This document shows, in pieces, positions 17,768 through 27,811 of a stretch of 64,000 bases of DNA. The notes under the pieces were generated by a model. It saw nothing but the letters and a program-made list of their open reading frames with translations, was not told the origin of the DNA and ran no database searches. The stretch spans positions 123,607 to 187,606 of the forward strand of contig NZ_SGXF01000005.1 of the NCBI RefSeq assembly GCF_004216775.1, read 5' to 3'. The position numbers were made by a program, and so were the translations under genes. The DNA is from Cuneatibacter caecimuris. GTDB lineage: Bacteria > Bacillota > Clostridia > Lachnospirales > Lachnospiraceae. How positions within the stretch are numbered: position 1 is the stretch's first letter; each line of letters starts with the position of its first letter.

Positions 17768-20029
17768 ATGGGAAAGAGGAAGCCGGTGGTGGAGAAAGTG
17801 AAGCGTATCCGGAATCTTTCAATTGCCGCCGGGGGCCTGCTGCTCATTTTACTGCTCATTATATTTTCAGTGGCTGCAGTCAGTACAAGCCGTCTGATGA
17901 AGCAACTGGATCTGATTTCAGCGCATCCGTTTCAGGTGGTGCTGTCTGCCGGGGAGATGCAGACTCGGGTAACTGATATGCGCATTCAGTCGGAGCGGCT
18001 GCTGTATGAGAACTCCAGGGGTCTGGCTGAAGTGGTGCGGGAAAAGCTGGCGGAGGATATGCAATATGCGAGGAATGAGCTGAGTGTAATTGAAGGCCAG
18101 TACCTGGGTAAGAAAGCTGATATACAGATTGTGGGACAGCATTTAAACAGGCTTGAGACGGTGCAGGAAGATTTTCTGGATTTTGTGGAAAACGGTTCCC
18201 CCAGCACGGATGAAATAACTGAATACTGCCGGTCCAGGCTGCTGTGGCGCTATACGCAGCTGGAAGACCGGCTGGACAGGATTATTGCTGTCGGGGAAAA
18301 AAGCTTTGATATATATTATGATAAGGCATCGTCGATCCGGGCAGTAATGCTGTGGCTTTCGGGGATCTCTGTTCTGGCTGTTCTGGCAGTGCTGATGGTT
18401 TACCGGATACTGATGCGCAGGCAGAACGAAGAGATTATCAGTAAAAATTATCTGTTTGATCAGCTGGCAAAAACTATAGATTACGTTTTCATGATTTATG
18501 ATTTGCATAGGGGACGTAAAAATTTTATTTCAGAAAACAGTGAGCGTATAATAGGAATTGGTTCAGAGCTGCTCTTCTCCGGGATGGAAGAATTTTATAA
18601 GCAGCTGCCGGCCGGTGAACGGGAAAAACTGGAATCACTTTTCCGAAACAGGGAGCGGAGTTACTGGAGCATAATACTGCACTATATAAATCCCGGGAAC
18701 GGGCGTGCTATGGTGCTGGAACTGCAGGCCTATCATCTGGACCAGGACCAGAATGACTGCTATATCATCGTTTTGGCGGATGAAACGGAGACACTGCAGT
18801 CAAAAGAGGCGCTGGAAGCCGCGCTGAACCGGGCGGAAGAAGCCGGCCGGGCCAAGGGAGAATTCCTTTCAAGGATGTCTCATGAAATGCGGACGCCTTT
18901 GAACGGAGTGATCGGCATGACCATGGTGGCGCAGCAAAATGCAGAAGACCCGGAGAAAACAGCGGATTGCCTGCGAAAGATCAGCCTGTCTTCCAGGCAT
19001 CTTCTGGCCCTGATTAATGATGTGCTGGACATGTCCAAAATCGAGAGCGGAAAAATTGAATTGAAGGCGGAGCCATTTTACTTTGATACATTTGTGGAGT
19101 CCGTGCGTACAATTACAGAAGGACAGGCGCTGGAACACAAAATCAGATTTATGACAGAAATCTCAAATGATATTGATCAGGTGCTGCGGGGAGATGCCCT
19201 CAGGCTGAAGCAGGTGATGATGAATCTGCTGTCCAATGCTCTGAAATTTACCCCTGAAGGGGGAAAGATAATTTTTCGCATTTCTCTTGCAGGAGAATCT
19301 CAGAGGGAGCAGGTTCTGCGGTTTGAGGTAGAGGACACAGGGAGAGGTATTGCATCAGAAAACCTGGACAAAATATTTTTGGAATTTGAACAGGAAAACG
19401 TGGATATTTCTTACCAGTATGGAGGAACAGGCCTGGGCCTGGCCATATCAAGACATTTTGTGGAAATGATGGGCGGTCACATCACAGTTTCCAGCACACA
19501 GGGAATGGGAAGTGTCTTTGTATGTGAAATCCCCCTGGGCAGAGTAAAGGATAATCTGAAAGAAGACAGGAAAGACAGCATGTCTGCAGGCGGGAACTAT
19601 ACTGACCTGTCCACCTGCAGGCTGGAAGGACACCATATCATGATTGCTGAGGATAATGAGCTGAATCAGGAAATTATGCAGGAGCTTCTGAAACCTACAG
19701 GGGCAGAGCTGCAGATTGTGGACAATGGGCGCCTGGCTGTAGAAGCGTTTGAAAGCTCGCCGGAGGGCTGGTTTGACCTGATCCTCATGGATGTGCAGAT
19801 GCCGGAAATGAGCGGATATCAGGCTACTGAGAAGATCAGAGCCCTTACGAGAAAAGATTCCTCTCAGGTTTTGATTTTTGCCATGACTGCAAATGCTTTT
19901 GCAGAAGATATGAAGCGCAGCCTGACATATGGGATGAATGGACATCTGAATAAGCCCTTTGAGTTGGAAGAAATCAGAAGGGTATTGGAAGAAATCAGGA
20001 AGCCTGATAATTTTAGGCCAGTGAATTAA
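17768..20029 (+). CDS. hybrid sensor histidine kinase with receiver domain
   Basis: 753 residues. A membrane helix at about 17-40, a helical extracytoplasmic sensor to about 190 and a second helix near 193-215 are followed by a PAS-like region. The HisKA box SRMSHEMRTPLNGVIG has H372. The ATPase domain shows NLLSNALKFTPEGG, VEDTGRGI and GGTGLGLAIS. A C-terminal receiver holds D675 in LILMDVQMPEMSGYQ. The absence of a DNA-binding output domain implies phosphorelay to another protein. Start ATG 17768 follows AAGGAGATAAAC. The next gene begins 19 bases later. Confidence 0.93.
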   Translation: MGKRKPVVEKVKRIRNLSIAAGGLLLILLLIIFSVAAVSTSRLMKQLDLISAHPFQVVLSAGEMQTRVTDMRIQSERLLYENSRGLAEVVREKLAEDMQYARNELSVIEGQYLGKKADIQIVGQHLNRLETVQEDFLDFVENGSPSTDEITEYCRSRLLWRYTQLEDRLDRIIAVGEKSFDIYYDKASSIRAVMLWLSGISVLAVLAVLMVYRILMRRQNEEIISKNYLFDQLAKTIDYVFMIYDLHRGRKNFISENSERIIGIGSELLFSGMEEFYKQLPAGEREKLESLFRNRERSYWSIILHYINPGNGRAMVLELQAYHLDQDQNDCYIIVLADETETLQSKEALEAALNRAEEAGRAKGEFLSRMSHEMRTPLNGVIGMTMVAQQNAEDPEKTADCLRKISLSSRHLLALINDVLDMSKIESGKIELKAEPFYFDTFVESVRTITEGQALEHKIRFMTEISNDIDQVLRGDALRLKQVMMNLLSNALKFTPEGGKIIFRISLAGESQREQVLRFEVEDTGRGIASENLDKIFLEFEQENVDISYQYGGTGLGLAISRHFVEMMGGHITVSSTQGMGSVFVCEIPLGRVKDNLKEDRKDSMSAGGNYTDLSTCRLEGHHIMIAEDNELNQEIMQELLKPTGAELQIVDNGRLAVEAFESSPEGWFDLILMDVQMPEMSGYQATEKIRALTRKDSSQVLIFAMTANAFAEDMKRSLTYGMNGHLNKPFELEEIRRVLEEIRKPDNFRPVN

Positions 20030-20048
20030 GTGGAAAGTGAGAACAGAA

Positions 20049-20417
20049 ATGAGAGAGGCGATTTTATACTATCATTTTGACAGTGAAGAGAAACAGAAGC
20101 TGATCCGGGCGCTGCTGCCCCTGCGGGTGCGTTTGAGAGAAGTGCCGCCGGAAGAGTATGGCATGCCGGTGGGCGCTTTGGCGGGAATTCTGAAAGAAGG
20201 GAAGGTATCTGCGGAAGAAGAGGCCGGGGTGACTGCGCCTATGCTGGTGATGGCAGGCCTGACGGGGGCGCGGCTGGATGAAGTGCTTCTTGCCCTGCGC
20301 AGGAACGGGCTGAGGATTCCTTATAAAGCAGTGCTCACAGCATCCAACCAGACCTGGACGGGCGGGCAGCTTTTTGCGGAGCTGGTACAGGAACATCAGA
20401 AGATGTCGGAGCTGTAA
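20049..20417 (+). CDS. DUF3783-like protein
   Basis: 122 residues, soluble, with a C-terminal segment (PMLVMAGLTGARLDEVLLAL, then IPYKAVLTASN and W) typical of DUF3783 proteins of unknown function in Clostridia. ATG 20049 is chosen over GTG 20037, which abuts its own purine run. It follows the hybrid kinase gene by 19 bases, so cotranscription is likely. Confidence 0.7.
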   Translation: MREAILYYHFDSEEKQKLIRALLPLRVRLREVPPEEYGMPVGALAGILKEGKVSAEEEAGVTAPMLVMAGLTGARLDEVLLALRRNGLRIPYKAVLTASNQTWTGGQLFAELVQEHQKMSEL

Positions 20418-20466
20418 TGCCGGGCGAGGAAAGGGAAATAGTACACCGGCTGTATAAAATTGTGCG

Positions 20467-20496
20467 TTGACAGTTTTGGGCCGGCTGCCCTATAAT
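20467..20496 (+). promoter_or_regulatory. promoter of the alpha-glucosidase gene
   Basis: Perfect TTGACA (20467-20472) and TATAAT (20491-20496) with an 18-base spacer. Confidence 0.85.
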
Positions 20497-20529
20497 GGAT
20501 AAAATACAGAAAAGCAGGAGGGTAATTTT

Positions 20530-22206
20530 ATGTGCATAAAGGATAAGGCCTGGTGGAAAGAGAGCGTGGTTTATCAGATCTATCCCAGGAGTTTTAAGGA
20601 CAGCAACGGGGACGGAGTGGGAGACCTGAACGGGATTACGGAAAAGCTGGACTATTTAAAAGAACTGGGAATTGATGTAATTTGGCTGTCCCCGGTTTAC
20701 CAGTCGCCCAACGATGACAATGGGTATGATATCAGCGATTATCAGGCGATTATGAAAGAATTCGGAACCATGGAAGATTTTGACAGGATGCTTGCCGCGG
20801 CTCATGACCGCGGAATCAAGATTTTGATGGATCTGGTGGTGAATCATACTTCCGATGAGCATCCCTGGTTCGTGGAAAGCAGAAAATCCACAGACAATCC
20901 ATACAGGGACTATTATATCTGGCGTCCGGCCAGAGACGGAAAAGAACCGAATAACTGGGGTTCCTGTTTTTCCGGACCTGCCTGGCAATGGGATGAGCAG
21001 ACCCAGATGTATTTCTTGCATCTGTTTTCCAAGAAGCAGCCGGATCTGAACTGGGACAATCCCAGAGTGCGCCGGGAAGTGTTTGACATGATGAATTGGT
21101 GGCTGAAAAAGGGCGTGGACGGGTTCCGGATGGATGTGATCAGCCTGATTTCCAAGGAGCCGGACCTTCCGGACGGACCGGCAGAACTGAATGGTTACGC
21201 CAGTTTCAATATGCCTGCCAACGGGCCGCACGTTCATGAATACCTGCAGGAAATGCGCCGGGAAGTCCTGAATAATGCGGACACCCTGACTGTGGGGGAA
21301 TGCTCCGGAGTGACTTTGGAAGAAGCGAAGAAGTACGCCAATGCTGAGGGAACAGAGCTGAATATGGTATTTCAGTTTGAGCATATGGATGTGGATGCAG
21401 AGGCCGGCAATAAATGGACTGATAAGAAAATGCGCCTCTCTGAGATGAAAGAAGTGCTGACCCGCTGGCAGAAGGGCCTGGAGGGAATTGCCTGGAACAG
21501 CCTGTTCTGGGAGAACCACGATCAGCCGCGCTCTGTATCCAGATATGGGAATGACGGAGAATACCGGGAGGCATCCGCCAAGATGCTGGCTACCTGCCTG
21601 CATCTGATGCAGGGCACGCCGTATATTTATCAGGGACAGGAGCTGGGGATGACCAATGTGCCATTTTCATCCATTGACGACTTCCGGGATCTGGACAGCG
21701 TTAACGCCTATCATGAGCTGGTGGGGCAGGGGGTATTTACTGAGGAACAGATGCTGAAGTACCTGCGCCGCAAGAGCAGGGATAATGCGCGGACGCCTTT
21801 TCAGTGGAACAGCGGCAGCCAGGCCGGGTTCACGGCAGGGACGCCATGGATTATGGTGAATCCTAACTATAAAGAGATCAATGCGGAAGAACAGATGAAC
21901 CGCCCTGATTCTGTGTTCCATTACTATCAAAAGCTGATCCGCCTGCGTAAAGAGCGTGAGATTGTGGTATATGGAAGCTATGATCTGCTGCTGCCTGAAT
22001 CAGAAGAAATATACGCTTATACCAGGACGCTGGGAGACGAGAAACTTTTGACCGTGTGTAATTTTACAGATCATGAAGTCCGGTACGAGGTTCCGGAGGA
22101 ATTCCGGGGAGGGGACTGCCTGATTTCCAATTATGACGCTCCCGAATTGAATGAATCAGTAACTCTTCGCCCTTACGAGGCTTTCGCGGCAGAAAAAAAG
22201 GAGTGA
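20530..22206 (+). CDS. GH13 alpha-glucosidase (oligo-1,6-glucosidase type)
   Basis: 558 residues, the full length of family 13 subfamily enzymes such as MalL/TreC. The four conserved GH13 regions are visible: DLVVNHTS, GFRMDVI with nucleophile D202, VGEC with acid/base E257, and WENHDQPR with transition-state D331. The N-terminal SVVYQIYPRSFKDSNGDG motif is typical. It is intracellular, with no signal peptide, hydrolysing alpha-1,6- or other short alpha-glucosides; trehalose-6-phosphate specificity cannot be excluded. It has its own strong promoter, and a small unknown gene overlaps the stop region. Confidence 0.92.
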   Translation: MCIKDKAWWKESVVYQIYPRSFKDSNGDGVGDLNGITEKLDYLKELGIDVIWLSPVYQSPNDDNGYDISDYQAIMKEFGTMEDFDRMLAAAHDRGIKILMDLVVNHTSDEHPWFVESRKSTDNPYRDYYIWRPARDGKEPNNWGSCFSGPAWQWDEQTQMYFLHLFSKKQPDLNWDNPRVRREVFDMMNWWLKKGVDGFRMDVISLISKEPDLPDGPAELNGYASFNMPANGPHVHEYLQEMRREVLNNADTLTVGECSGVTLEEAKKYANAEGTELNMVFQFEHMDVDAEAGNKWTDKKMRLSEMKEVLTRWQKGLEGIAWNSLFWENHDQPRSVSRYGNDGEYREASAKMLATCLHLMQGTPYIYQGQELGMTNVPFSSIDDFRDLDSVNAYHELVGQGVFTEEQMLKYLRRKSRDNARTPFQWNSGSQAGFTAGTPWIMVNPNYKEINAEEQMNRPDSVFHYYQKLIRLRKEREIVVYGSYDLLLPESEEIYAYTRTLGDEKLLTVCNFTDHEVRYEVPEEFRGGDCLISNYDAPELNESVTLRPYEAFAAEKKE

Positions 22207-22208
22207 CT

Positions 22209-22427
22209 ATGTTTGGCCGGAGGAGAAAGGACCAGCTGAAATATGATCCTGCTATTCAGACGCCGGTACTGATGATAAGCATCTGCACAGGGGAAAAGAC
22301 TCTGGGGTTCCGAAATAAACAAACCGGCGAGACGGAACAGGTAGCCTGTATTAGAAAAGATGAGGAATTAAAAGAATTGTGCAGGAAATTTGGGATTAGA
22401 GAAGAGGCAATTAAAAAAGAATGGTAG
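22209..22427 (+). CDS. small conserved-looking protein of unknown function
   Basis: 72 residues beginning MFGRRRKDQLKYDPAIQTPV, followed by a strand-rich part with a single cysteine (SICTGEKTLGFRNKQTGE) and a helical end. ATG 22209 follows AAAGGAGTGA, whose last bases contain the glucosidase stop, so the two are coupled. I do not recognise a function; the compact fold and good ribosome site argue that it is real. Confidence 0.65.
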   Translation: MFGRRRKDQLKYDPAIQTPVLMISICTGEKTLGFRNKQTGETEQVACIRKDEELKELCRKFGIREEAIKKEW

Positions 22428-22480
22428 TATAAAGACAGCACCATTTCAACCGGGCCCGTAAATCCCCTCAGGTAAAGATG

Positions 22481-22548
22481 CGGCAGATAAAACGGAGGTG
22501 GCTACAGCCGTAAGGCATGGAACCATCTCCGTTTTATCTGCCGCCTTT
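22481..22548. terminator. long hairpin between the glucosidase unit and the AraC gene
   Basis: A perfect 17-bp inverted repeat (22481-22497 with 22527-22543) with a 29-base loop that itself contains GGCT/AGCC, followed by CCTTTTC. It probably terminates convergent transcription on both sides. Confidence 0.75.
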
Positions 22549-22572
22549 TCGCGGATTCCCTCTTTATTTCTG

Positions 22573-23445
22573 TCATTGCCTGGGCAATTTTCTGAACCTG
22601 CCGGGGGTGACGCCGGTATAGCGCTTGAAGGTGCGTATAAAATTATTATAATCCATAAAACCTGTCTGCTCGGCGGCTTCTTCTACAGATCCCCCATCCG
22701 AAAGAATCTGCCGGGCAGCAGCAATTTTTTTTAACAGAATATAGTGATACAGAGACCCGCCGGTTTGGGTTCGGAACAGGTGGCCGAGATAGTATTTGCT
22801 GAGGGAAAAATCCTTTGCCACGCGGTCCAGGCTGATTTTTTCACCCAGGTGTTCATCCACATATTCCATGATTTTTGATACAACGGTTCCGATGGGAAGC
22901 GCCTGAAGCGCGCCGGTCTGTTCAAAAATACGATGGATCATGATCAGGATCTCAGCCAGGTATGCGTTGACCAGGAGATCCTGGCCATAGTTCTTATCTG
23001 TCAGAGCAGCGGATAATTTCCCTGCCAGTGTCAGGAAAATATCTATTTGATCTCCGGACAGAAGGACGGCATTTCCTGAACCAGGCGAATGGCTGTGAAA
23101 ACAGGACAGCAGATCAGTCCGCCTGGTATTCATCTCTTGTATCAGTACCGGAGGAAAATGAATCACAATGCGTTCATAAGAGCTTCCGTCCAATGTATGG
23201 ATTTTGTGGATTTCACGGCTGTTGACCACAAAAAGGCTTCCTCTCTCCAGCGGATAGCGGCTCTGCTCTACATAGGCTTCTGCATTCCCTTGCAGAAACA
23301 ATATAATTTCATAATTATTATGAAAATGATAATCTCTGGTTCTTGTGGCAGGCTCTGCCATATTGCTGTGGCCGACAGACACAACTGCCTGCATTTCTTC
23401 AAAATAATTACTGTGCCGCAACACGGCGGCGCGCTTTGCATCCAT
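22573..23445 (-). CDS. AraC family regulator with cupin domain
   Basis: 290 residues. The N-terminal cupin is marked by YHFHNNYEIILFLQGNAEAYV and SLFVVNSREIHKI. The C-terminal AraC domain shows ISLDRVAKDFSLSKYYLGHLF and a second HTH near EEAAEQTGFMDYNNFIRTFK. It is divergent from the DUF2264 gene across 134 bases and lies next to a heparinase-like lyase gene, so it probably senses a glycan breakdown product and controls those genes. Confidence 0.88.
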   Translation of the reverse strand: MDAKRAAVLRHSNYFEEMQAVVSVGHSNMAEPATRTRDYHFHNNYEIILFLQGNAEAYVEQSRYPLERGSLFVVNSREIHKIHTLDGSSYERIVIHFPPVLIQEMNTRRTDLLSCFHSHSPGSGNAVLLSGDQIDIFLTLAGKLSAALTDKNYGQDLLVNAYLAEILIMIHRIFEQTGALQALPIGTVVSKIMEYVDEHLGEKISLDRVAKDFSLSKYYLGHLFRTQTGGSLYHYILLKKIAAARQILSDGGSVEEAAEQTGFMDYNNFIRTFKRYTGVTPGRFRKLPRQ

Positions 23446-23579
23446 AAAATCTCCGACTCATTTTGTATAAAGTTATAGCAAGATCCGCGTGTTTTGTGCC
23501 AATATACGCTTGGAACTGTCTGATATTATATGATACAATACAGAAAAATACAAGAAACATTTTGCAAAAGGAGGAAACT

Positions 23580-24725
23580 ATGACAGGAAAAGAACAGAGG
23601 AAAGTATGGGTGGATGCAATGACAAGAATAGCCCGCCCGGTATTGGACAATCTGAGCCGGAGAAAGCTGCACAGCACGCTTCCATTGGACTTTCATGCAG
23701 AGAGATCAGAATTTGCTATGCTGGAGGCTTTTGGGAGAACATTGTGCGGCATAGCGCCATGGCTGGAGGCGGAAGGCCTTGAGGGGGAAGAAAAAGAGCT
23801 GCAGCATGAATTTGCAGGCATGGCTCTGAAAGCGCTGGACGCTGCCACAGATCCTCAGTCACCTGATTTTATGGTTTTTGACCATGGGGGCCAGCCTCTG
23901 GTTGACGCTGCGTTTTTATCCCACGCGCTGGTCCGCGCGCCTAAAACCTTAATCGGCGGCTTGGACCAAAGAGTAAAAGACAATCTGGTCCGCGCGCTTC
24001 GTTCTTCCAGAAAGATCACGCCAGGACCCAGCAACTGGATTTTCTTTTCAGCCATGGTGGAGGCAGCGCTGTTTCGGCTGGGCGCACAGGATTACGACAT
24101 GCTTCGGGTATCTTATGCGGCCAGGGCTTTTATGGACTGGTATCAGGGAGACGGGCTCTATGGGGACGGCGCTGCGTTTCATTGGGACTATTATAACAGC
24201 TTTGTCATACAGCCTATGTATGTGGATGTGCTGAATACGTTTGCGCCTCTGTCAGAAGAGCTTGCGCAGCTTCAGCCTGCGGTAGCGGCCAGGGCAGCCA
24301 GGTATTCTTCTATTTTGGAAAGGCTGATCGGAGCAGACGGAACCTATCCGATTATCGGACGTTCCATCTGCTACCGTTTTGGAGCCTTTCAGCTGTTGTC
24401 ACAGGCTGCGCTTCAGCATTTTCTGGAACCTGAAGTGACGCCGGCCCAGGTGCGCTGTGCGCTGACTGCGGTGATCTGCCGCATCATGAGCGCAGATAAT
24501 ATGTTTGATGGGAAAGGATGGCTCCTTCCCGGCGTGTTTGGCTGCCAGCCTGGCCTTGCGGAAACCTATATCAACCGCGGCAGCCTTTACCTCTGCAGCG
24601 CCGTATTCCTTCCTCTGGGCCTGAATCCTGAAGACCCTTTCTGGAACAGTCCGGAAACTGACTGGACTGCTAAAAAGATCTGGAATGGAGCGGACCTTCC
24701 GGCAGACCATGCAATCTCGGTTTGA
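23580..24725 (+). CDS. DUF2264 family protein
   Basis: 381 residues, cytosolic, matching the DUF2264 pattern of repeated alpha-hairpins with aromatic and acidic residues (SPDFMVFDHGGQPLVDAAFL; GPSNWIFFSAMVEAAL; WYQGDGLYGDGAAFHWDYYNSF; IIGRSICYRFGAF). The family is fold-related to alpha/alpha-barrel glycan-active enzymes and is often found with polysaccharide utilisation genes; its reaction is not established here. ATG 23580 follows AAAGGAGGAAAC. It converges with the heparinase-like gene 15 bases away and diverges from the AraC regulator. Confidence 0.83.
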   Translation: MTGKEQRKVWVDAMTRIARPVLDNLSRRKLHSTLPLDFHAERSEFAMLEAFGRTLCGIAPWLEAEGLEGEEKELQHEFAGMALKALDAATDPQSPDFMVFDHGGQPLVDAAFLSHALVRAPKTLIGGLDQRVKDNLVRALRSSRKITPGPSNWIFFSAMVEAALFRLGAQDYDMLRVSYAARAFMDWYQGDGLYGDGAAFHWDYYNSFVIQPMYVDVLNTFAPLSEELAQLQPAVAARAARYSSILERLIGADGTYPIIGRSICYRFGAFQLLSQAALQHFLEPEVTPAQVRCALTAVICRIMSADNMFDGKGWLLPGVFGCQPGLAETYINRGSLYLCSAVFLPLGLNPEDPFWNSPETDWTAKKIWNGADLPADHAISV

Positions 24726-24740
24726 AAACTTTAGATCAGG

Positions 24741-26615
24741 CTATTCAGGAATGACCAGGGAGATTTCCTCGCCTGTTATAGTCACCAGGGTGCGGTAAAT
24801 CGCGTTCCCCCAGGTTTTGCTCATTCTGGAATCCTCAATGGAAATACGCTCTGTCCGGAGATCCTCTGCTCCTGAGATCAGACAGGAACCCGCGCTGCCA
24901 ACAGTGAGCCTGCGGCCATCCCAGACAGGTTTTTCCCAGGTCATCAGAGTGAGGACGGCAGGCTGTGCGCTTCCCTGATACCGGTCGGTAATGGTCAGCT
25001 GCCTGCCTTTTTCCAGGACCACTGACCTGCGGTAAGAGCTGACCCGGGGATCATTGTAGGCTGCGGCCAGTTCCATGGAGATTGAGGCGGTTTCCGGATT
25101 CAGAGAGGCCCTAACATCTTCCGCCCGGTATACTGCCCCGGCCTGCTGCTGCAGGCCGGAGGGAGACATGCCGATATCTCCAGAAGCACCGAAGCTTTCA
25201 TCCGGGCCAAAAGTAGGCAGATTATGATACCGGGACTGCATGGTCCAGATTTCATAGCGCCTGTCAGTAAAGGTTTTCAGCGTGTATGTCTGGACGCCCG
25301 CGTCAATGAACATCGGCCTGCCGTCCCGGAAAACAATAAAATGCCCCACATCATTGTGGTTGTGGCTGTCCGCATTGCAGCCGGATTTCACGGCTATTGT
25401 GAAACGGCTGTCCCTGGCGATCCATTGTCCCGCAATCTCATAGTATACATCCGCCGGCGCCGGCGCTTCCCCGCGGAAATTCATCATTTCCTCATAATAA
25501 GCGATTCCGAGAAAGACCTTCAGGGGGTTGTTCAGATGATTGTTGTAAATCCCTCCGGTCAGGTCCAGACCCCTTTCGGATACGCTTTTCTGAAAATCCA
25601 GAGCCGCGAAGGCCATCATATCAGGCTGTTCAGTCATTTTCGCAAACAAATACTCTGTCGCGCCCCGCCTGCCGGGACGGGCGTCTCCGTCTGCAAAGTT
25701 TACATACCAGCAATCGCTGATATGGGCATGATAAATGTATGCCGCCATATTTCTTATTTTGGAATCCTTCCATGCTGCGGCAAAAGCATTTCCTGTCACT
25801 GCGTTCAGAATCCAGAGATCTTGAAACAACTTTCCGGCAGCATGGGAATAATAACTGGATCCCTCATTGCATCCTCCGTCTTCGCCGTATACATCCAGAA
25901 AATAATCCAGGCTCTGCAAAGCCTTATGTATGCCTGCTTCCTGTTCCTCCCGAGAGACGTCCTCTGCAAAAAACAAGGTCAGAAGCATGTTGGCAGTGCA
26001 CCAGGGAGTCCAGTTGTTGATCAGGCACTTGCCGTCCCCCATCCAGTAAAAATATTCCTGCAAATAAGGCTGAATGATGCGGCGGCGAAGCTGACAGGTG
26101 ATATTATTTAAAATCAGAGGGCTGATTTCATTCAGCTGTTCTTTCAGCAACGTCCCTGTCATTGCCAGCAGAGCGCCGGTTTCAGCCGCGAACAGGTCGA
26201 TGATAGGAGATGCCGGATCAGGAAGGACGCCGGGCTGACTGTCCCGGACGCGGAAATTGTGGGCGGAAAGATGCCAGCAGGTCTCTTCACAGATGCAGTA
26301 AATTCCGTTTATGATGTCGTTAAGAAAACGCCCCTCGTGTTCCGCGCATTCAGCAAAAACCAACTTTTCCAGCGCAACCCTTCGGCTAAAATACGGCGTT
26401 TCAAAAATCTGGCGGTTTCCGGTGCGGACGATTTCCATAAAATCTGTAGCCCGTATGGGCGGATAGGCGAAACGCAGGCATTCTTCGCCTGCCTGAATGA
26501 GATGCTGACGCATCTGCTTTGGCAGATGATCCCAGAATGCCCGGTCTGTCATCTGCTGCTTCAGCGCCGATGGATCCAGTGCCTCCTCGCGCCACTTGAC
26601 TTCTTTTAATTTCAT
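24741..26615 (-). CDS. heparinase II/III-like polysaccharide lyase family protein
   Basis: 624 residues. The N-terminal half is an alpha/alpha barrel (WHLSAHNFRVRDSQPG; NNWTPWCTANMLLTLFFAED; GGCNEGSSYYSHAAGKLF). The C-terminal half is beta-sandwich with the heparinase II/III motif ADSHNHNDVGHFIVFRDG and MFIDAGVQTYT. No signal peptide is visible, so it probably acts inside the cell on imported unsaturated or acidic oligosaccharides. It pairs with the DUF2264 protein and the AraC regulator. Which polymer it uses cannot be told. Confidence 0.86.
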   Translation of the reverse strand: MKLKEVKWREEALDPSALKQQMTDRAFWDHLPKQMRQHLIQAGEECLRFAYPPIRATDFMEIVRTGNRQIFETPYFSRRVALEKLVFAECAEHEGRFLNDIINGIYCICEETCWHLSAHNFRVRDSQPGVLPDPASPIIDLFAAETGALLAMTGTLLKEQLNEISPLILNNITCQLRRRIIQPYLQEYFYWMGDGKCLINNWTPWCTANMLLTLFFAEDVSREEQEAGIHKALQSLDYFLDVYGEDGGCNEGSSYYSHAAGKLFQDLWILNAVTGNAFAAAWKDSKIRNMAAYIYHAHISDCWYVNFADGDARPGRRGATEYLFAKMTEQPDMMAFAALDFQKSVSERGLDLTGGIYNNHLNNPLKVFLGIAYYEEMMNFRGEAPAPADVYYEIAGQWIARDSRFTIAVKSGCNADSHNHNDVGHFIVFRDGRPMFIDAGVQTYTLKTFTDRRYEIWTMQSRYHNLPTFGPDESFGASGDIGMSPSGLQQQAGAVYRAEDVRASLNPETASISMELAAAYNDPRVSSYRRSVVLEKGRQLTITDRYQGSAQPAVLTLMTWEKPVWDGRRLTVGSAGSCLISGAEDLRTERISIEDSRMSKTWGNAIYRTLVTITGEEISLVIPE

Positions 26616-26847
26616 AAAGCCCCTCCTAAAGCGAATGCTTTGCTGTGGAAAAATTTAGAGATAAAATACTAATTTGTATATTCATTTAAATTATATCATC
26701 TTTTTATTTCCTATTCCATGAAATAAATTACAATAAATATGATAGTAAAATAACATATTATCATGTGAAAAAAGACACCTGGGTTTTTTTAACATAAGTT
26801 TTTATCAAGGCAAGCCCGGTTTTTTCCGTTACCGCTGTATTTTTTCG

Positions 26848-27784
26848 TTAAGTTTCTTTTGGCACGTTTCCTTTTCCGGCTAAATAATAGCATGGGATGT
26901 GATAGCCGTTCCACCTGCCCTTGGCTTCCATTTTGGCTGCCATAAGCAGCCAATCAAAAAACAGCACGACGCCTTTGGGGCTATCGTACTGTTTTGTCAG
27001 CTTCAGGCCACAGTTGCCCGAAGCGCTCTGTAAAATATTACGCCGAATAATATTTGCCGGGAATCGGGGAGAGTTGAATGGGCATCTGCTTTTCCGGCTG
27101 GGCCTCCAGCAGGAACGGCACGATCCCATCCTCCGGCAGCCGATTTCCGGGCAGAATCGCCTGCTTGTCAAATTTAAAGGTGACGCACCATGCGTCCGCG
27201 CTACCAGCCAGAGAGGCTCCCAGCGGGAAGCAGAACTCGCTCTGATCGTCCCGCAGGATGTGGATGAACTCCCGGCAGTCGGCGGGAACGGCGTCACTCA
27301 CCTTCATTTCGCTGATGGCCTCAGCCGTGGCCGTCAGCCACTCAACATCATAAATATGGGCGCTGTCCAGGGCGAACACAAAAACAGCCGGAAGGTACTC
27401 CTCTGTACCGGGGAGCCATAGATCACTGTTGGCCTGTACCACCGCGCCGTAGATCAAGGGGGCATTGGCGAATTTATTACGCCATTTGTCTTTGCCAAAC
27501 AGGGGCGCTTTTCCGGCCACGTCACGGAAAAAGCCGCTTTCCGTACTGCGGGGCGTAGAGCGGTAAGGCGTTAGCTTGTTTAAATCCGTGGGTAAGGCGG
27601 TGGCTTGGCGCTGTTCCGCAAAGGCGGCCTCGTTGGTCTCCTCCTGTGCGGCGATTTCCGCCTGCTTGCCACGGGCAGAAGATATATCGTAGCCTTTTTT
27701 TTCCATCTCGGCAATCTCTTCCTCGGTCATAGCGGCTTCCCAGCCGCCTGCCTCTTTTACCGGGTCAAATCCAAACAATCCCAT
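26848..27784 (-). pseudogene. frameshifted gene of unknown function
   Basis: An intact-looking start (ATG 27784 after GGAGATTAATT) encodes about 248 residues from MGLFGFDPVKEAGGWEAAM to a stop at 27038 just after PGKYYSA. A second frame continues plausibly from about 27050 to 26848 (NILQSASGNCGLKLTKQYDS, then a hydrophobic FFDWLLMAAKM and the end GKGNVPKET). Joining the two needs one frame change near 27040-27050, for example one extra base in GCGTAATATT. The full protein would be about 310 residues; no family is recognised. It follows two other genes of the same cluster whose N-termini also begin MGLFG or are membrane-associated. Confidence 0.7.
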
Positions 27785-27811
27785 AATTAATCTCCTTTTC
27801 CAAAATTGATT

